The translations under genes and the position numbers were made by a program. The notes beneath the pieces are model-generated. The model searched no databases. It saw nothing but the letters and a program-made list of their open reading frames with translations, and was not told where the DNA came from. This document shows, in pieces, positions 7,017-8,222 of a stretch of DNA of 8,222 bases. This DNA is from Hyphomicrobiales bacterium (GTDB lineage: Bacteria; Pseudomonadota; Alphaproteobacteria; Rhizobiales; Aestuariivirgaceae): contig JANYGE010000045.1 in assembly GCA_025362535.1 (NCBI GenBank), positions 1-8,222 of the forward strand, written 5' to 3'. Every line of letters begins with the position of its first letter. Position 1 is the first letter of the stretch.

Positions 7017-8012
7017 TTACTTCCCCATCACCGCACCACGCGCGCCTTTTTGATAAGCCCGCAGGCAGATATATTCCATGATCAGCGACGACGCGGCACC
7101 CGATGTGAGCTCCGCATGGTCATAAGGTGGTGACACTTCAACCATATCCATGCCAACGAAATTGATGTTCGTTAGTTTACGGATGATTGATGCGGCTTGA
7201 TGATAGGTGAGGCCGCCGGGGATTGGCGTTCCAGTGCCGGGGGCTGCTGAAGGGTCGAGGCAGTCAATATCAAAAGTCAGATAGGCTTTTTGCTTGCCTA
7301 CTTTCTTTTCGATAATGCTCACAATATCAGCGGTGGATTTATCATGCACTTCATCGGCATAGATGATGCGGAAACCCATGGTGGTCTCGCCCGTGAAGGT
7401 GGTGCGGATACCGATTTGCACAGATTTTTCCGGATCAATCAGACCTTCTTTCACGGCATAGCCAAACATAGTGCCGTGATCGATGCGGCCACCATTGTCA
7501 ATTTCCACATCGCGATGGGCATCAAAATGCACCAGTGCCAGCGGCCCATGTTTTTTGTAATGGGCTTTCAGAATGGGATAGCTCACATAATGATCGCCAC
7601 CTAGGGCAATCATTTCAGCGCCAGAAGCAATGATTTCGCTTGCGTGTTTTTCCAATGTTTCAGGGAAGTTTTCTTTCTTGCCCCAATCGAAAAAGCAATC
7701 GCCATAGTCGGTGACGGCAAGCGTATCAAACGGATCAAAATTCCATGGCCAGAATGGTCCCCAAGCGTTTTCAGCCGAAGCGCGCCTGATGCCTTCTGGG
7801 CCCATGCGGGTGCCGGAGCGATGTGATACGGCTTGATCGAAAGGTACGCCCGTTATGGCGATATCAACGCCCAACAAATCACGTGTATATTTGCGGCGCA
7901 TGAAGGAGAGTGCGCCTGCATAGGTGGCTTCCCAATTGGTGCCTTTTAGGCTCTCACGGCGAAAAGCCTCATCGCCCGGTGTGCGTCCGAGCTTATCCAT
8001 TTCAAGGGCCAT
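7017..8012 (-). CDS. speB: Agmatinase (ureohydrolase family)
   Basis: Cytosolic binuclear Mn enzyme that hydrolyses agmatine to putrescine and urea. The 331-residue protein carries all ureohydrolase signatures: GGDH with His141, HFDAHRDV with Asp164, His166 and Asp168, and TFDIDCLDPSAAPGTGTP with Asp248 and Asp250. These six residues are the expected two-metal ligand set. IDHGTMFGYAVKEGLIDP and VQIGIRT (177-203) and VGMDMVEVSPPYDHAELT (286-303) follow E. coli SpeB closely as I recall it, which favours agmatinase over arginase or formimidoylglutamase. A guanidinobutyrase-type specificity cannot be excluded from motifs alone. It has about 25 more residues than E. coli SpeB, mostly at the N-terminus. 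The ATG has GGAG 8 nt upstream, inside the end of the preceding transporter gene, only 5 bp away, so the two are surely one operon. The product putrescine is the PuuA substrate. Confidence 0.93.
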   Translation of the reverse strand: MALEMDKLGRTPGDEAFRRESLKGTNWEATYAGALSFMRRKYTRDLLGVDIAITGVPFDQAVSHRSGTRMGPEGIRRASAENAWGPFWPWNFDPFDTLAVTDYGDCFFDWGKKENFPETLEKHASEIIASGAEMIALGGDHYVSYPILKAHYKKHGPLALVHFDAHRDVEIDNGGRIDHGTMFGYAVKEGLIDPEKSVQIGIRTTFTGETTMGFRIIYADEVHDKSTADIVSIIEKKVGKQKAYLTFDIDCLDPSAAPGTGTPIPGGLTYHQAASIIRKLTNINFVGMDMVEVSPPYDHAELTSGAASSLIMEYICLRAYQKGARGAVMGK

Positions 8013-8017
8013 TTAAA

Positions 8018-8222
8018 TTACTCCGTTAAAAGCAGCGCATCGGCTGGGTCGAAATGCACCCAGACTTTTTGGCCACGCTCCACACCAGAACCTCCGGTGC
8101 GGGAATTGTTTTGCACGTTGATCGACAGATCCAGACCTTCGCCAATATCAGCAACAATGTGGCTGGTATCGCCATAATAGGCAACGTCTCGGATGGTGCC
8201 TTTGGTTTTTACGAGGCCCGCA
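8018..8222 (-). CDS. C-terminal end of a PotA/PotG-type polyamine ABC transporter ATP-binding protein (5' part beyond window)
   Basis: Only the last 67 residues are present, and the frame runs off the right edge. Reading the minus strand gives VKTKGTIRDVAYYGDTSH, then GQKVWVHFDPADALLLTE and a TAA stop. This is the TOBE domain that closes the ATPase subunit of spermidine/putrescine-class importers: the KGTIRDVAYYGD strand-turn-strand and the VWVHFDPADALLL ending match PotA/PotG-like proteins. The nucleotide-binding domain (Walker A/B, signature) lies outside the window. Its role would be to power import of putrescine, spermidine or agmatine; the substrate cannot be read from this piece. Its stop is 5 bp from the speB start and its last Glu codon supplies part of the speB ribosome site, which makes translational coupling likely and supports a polyamine substrate. 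Confidence 0.78.
   Translation of the reverse strand, partial: AGLVKTKGTIRDVAYYGDTSHIVADIGEGLDLSINVQNNSRTGGSGVERGQKVWVHFDPADALLLTE
8021..8024 (-). promoter_or_regulatory. speB ribosome binding site embedded in the end of the transporter gene
   Basis: GGAG overlaps the final Glu codon of the upstream transporter gene, next to its TAA, 8 nt before the speB ATG at 8012. Ribosomes finishing the transporter pass directly over it. Confidence 0.6.

Overview
The window looks like chromosomal DNA of an alphaproteobacterium, probably of the Rhizobiales/Hyphomicrobiales type. This is inferred from gene content, protein style and a G+C content a little above 50% by eye; no rRNA or other marker is present to prove it. 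It is densely coded, with six complete or nearly complete genes and one gene fragment at the right edge. No gap exceeds about 80 bp. I see no tRNA, CRISPR array, insertion sequence or phage gene.

Left part (1-2595, + strand): the 3' part of a membrane-anchored protein with a beta-sandwich-like domain and a C-terminal Sel1/TPR-like region, then a thiamine-diphosphate enzyme of the acetolactate-synthase superfamily whose active-site loop differs from true acetolactate synthases. This gene ends 9 bp from the tail of the next gene, which is convergent.

Middle (2605-5606, - strand): a periplasmic L,D-transpeptidase of the YcbB/LdtD type (peptidoglycan cross-linking), downstream of and co-directional with a gamma-glutamylputrescine synthetase (PuuA). 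Diverging from puuA over an 80-bp spacer is puuB (+ strand, 5687-6952), a gamma-glutamylputrescine oxidase.

Right part (7017-8222, - strand): agmatinase (speB), tightly coupled behind the C-terminal end of a PotA/PotG-type polyamine ABC-transporter ATPase. puuB and speB converge on a 64-bp spacer with two stem-loops.

Together the right two-thirds reads as a polyamine-use locus. A polyamine importer brings in substrate, SpeB turns agmatine into putrescine and urea, PuuA couples putrescine to glutamate, and PuuB oxidises the product to the aldehyde. The later steps (PuuC-type dehydrogenase, PuuD-type hydrolase) and a regulator are not in the window. The pathway genes are familiar. The less ordinary points are the domain mix of the first gene, the atypical ThDP enzyme, the unclear start and possible leaderless promoter of puuB, and an L,D-transpeptidase gene directly behind puuA.
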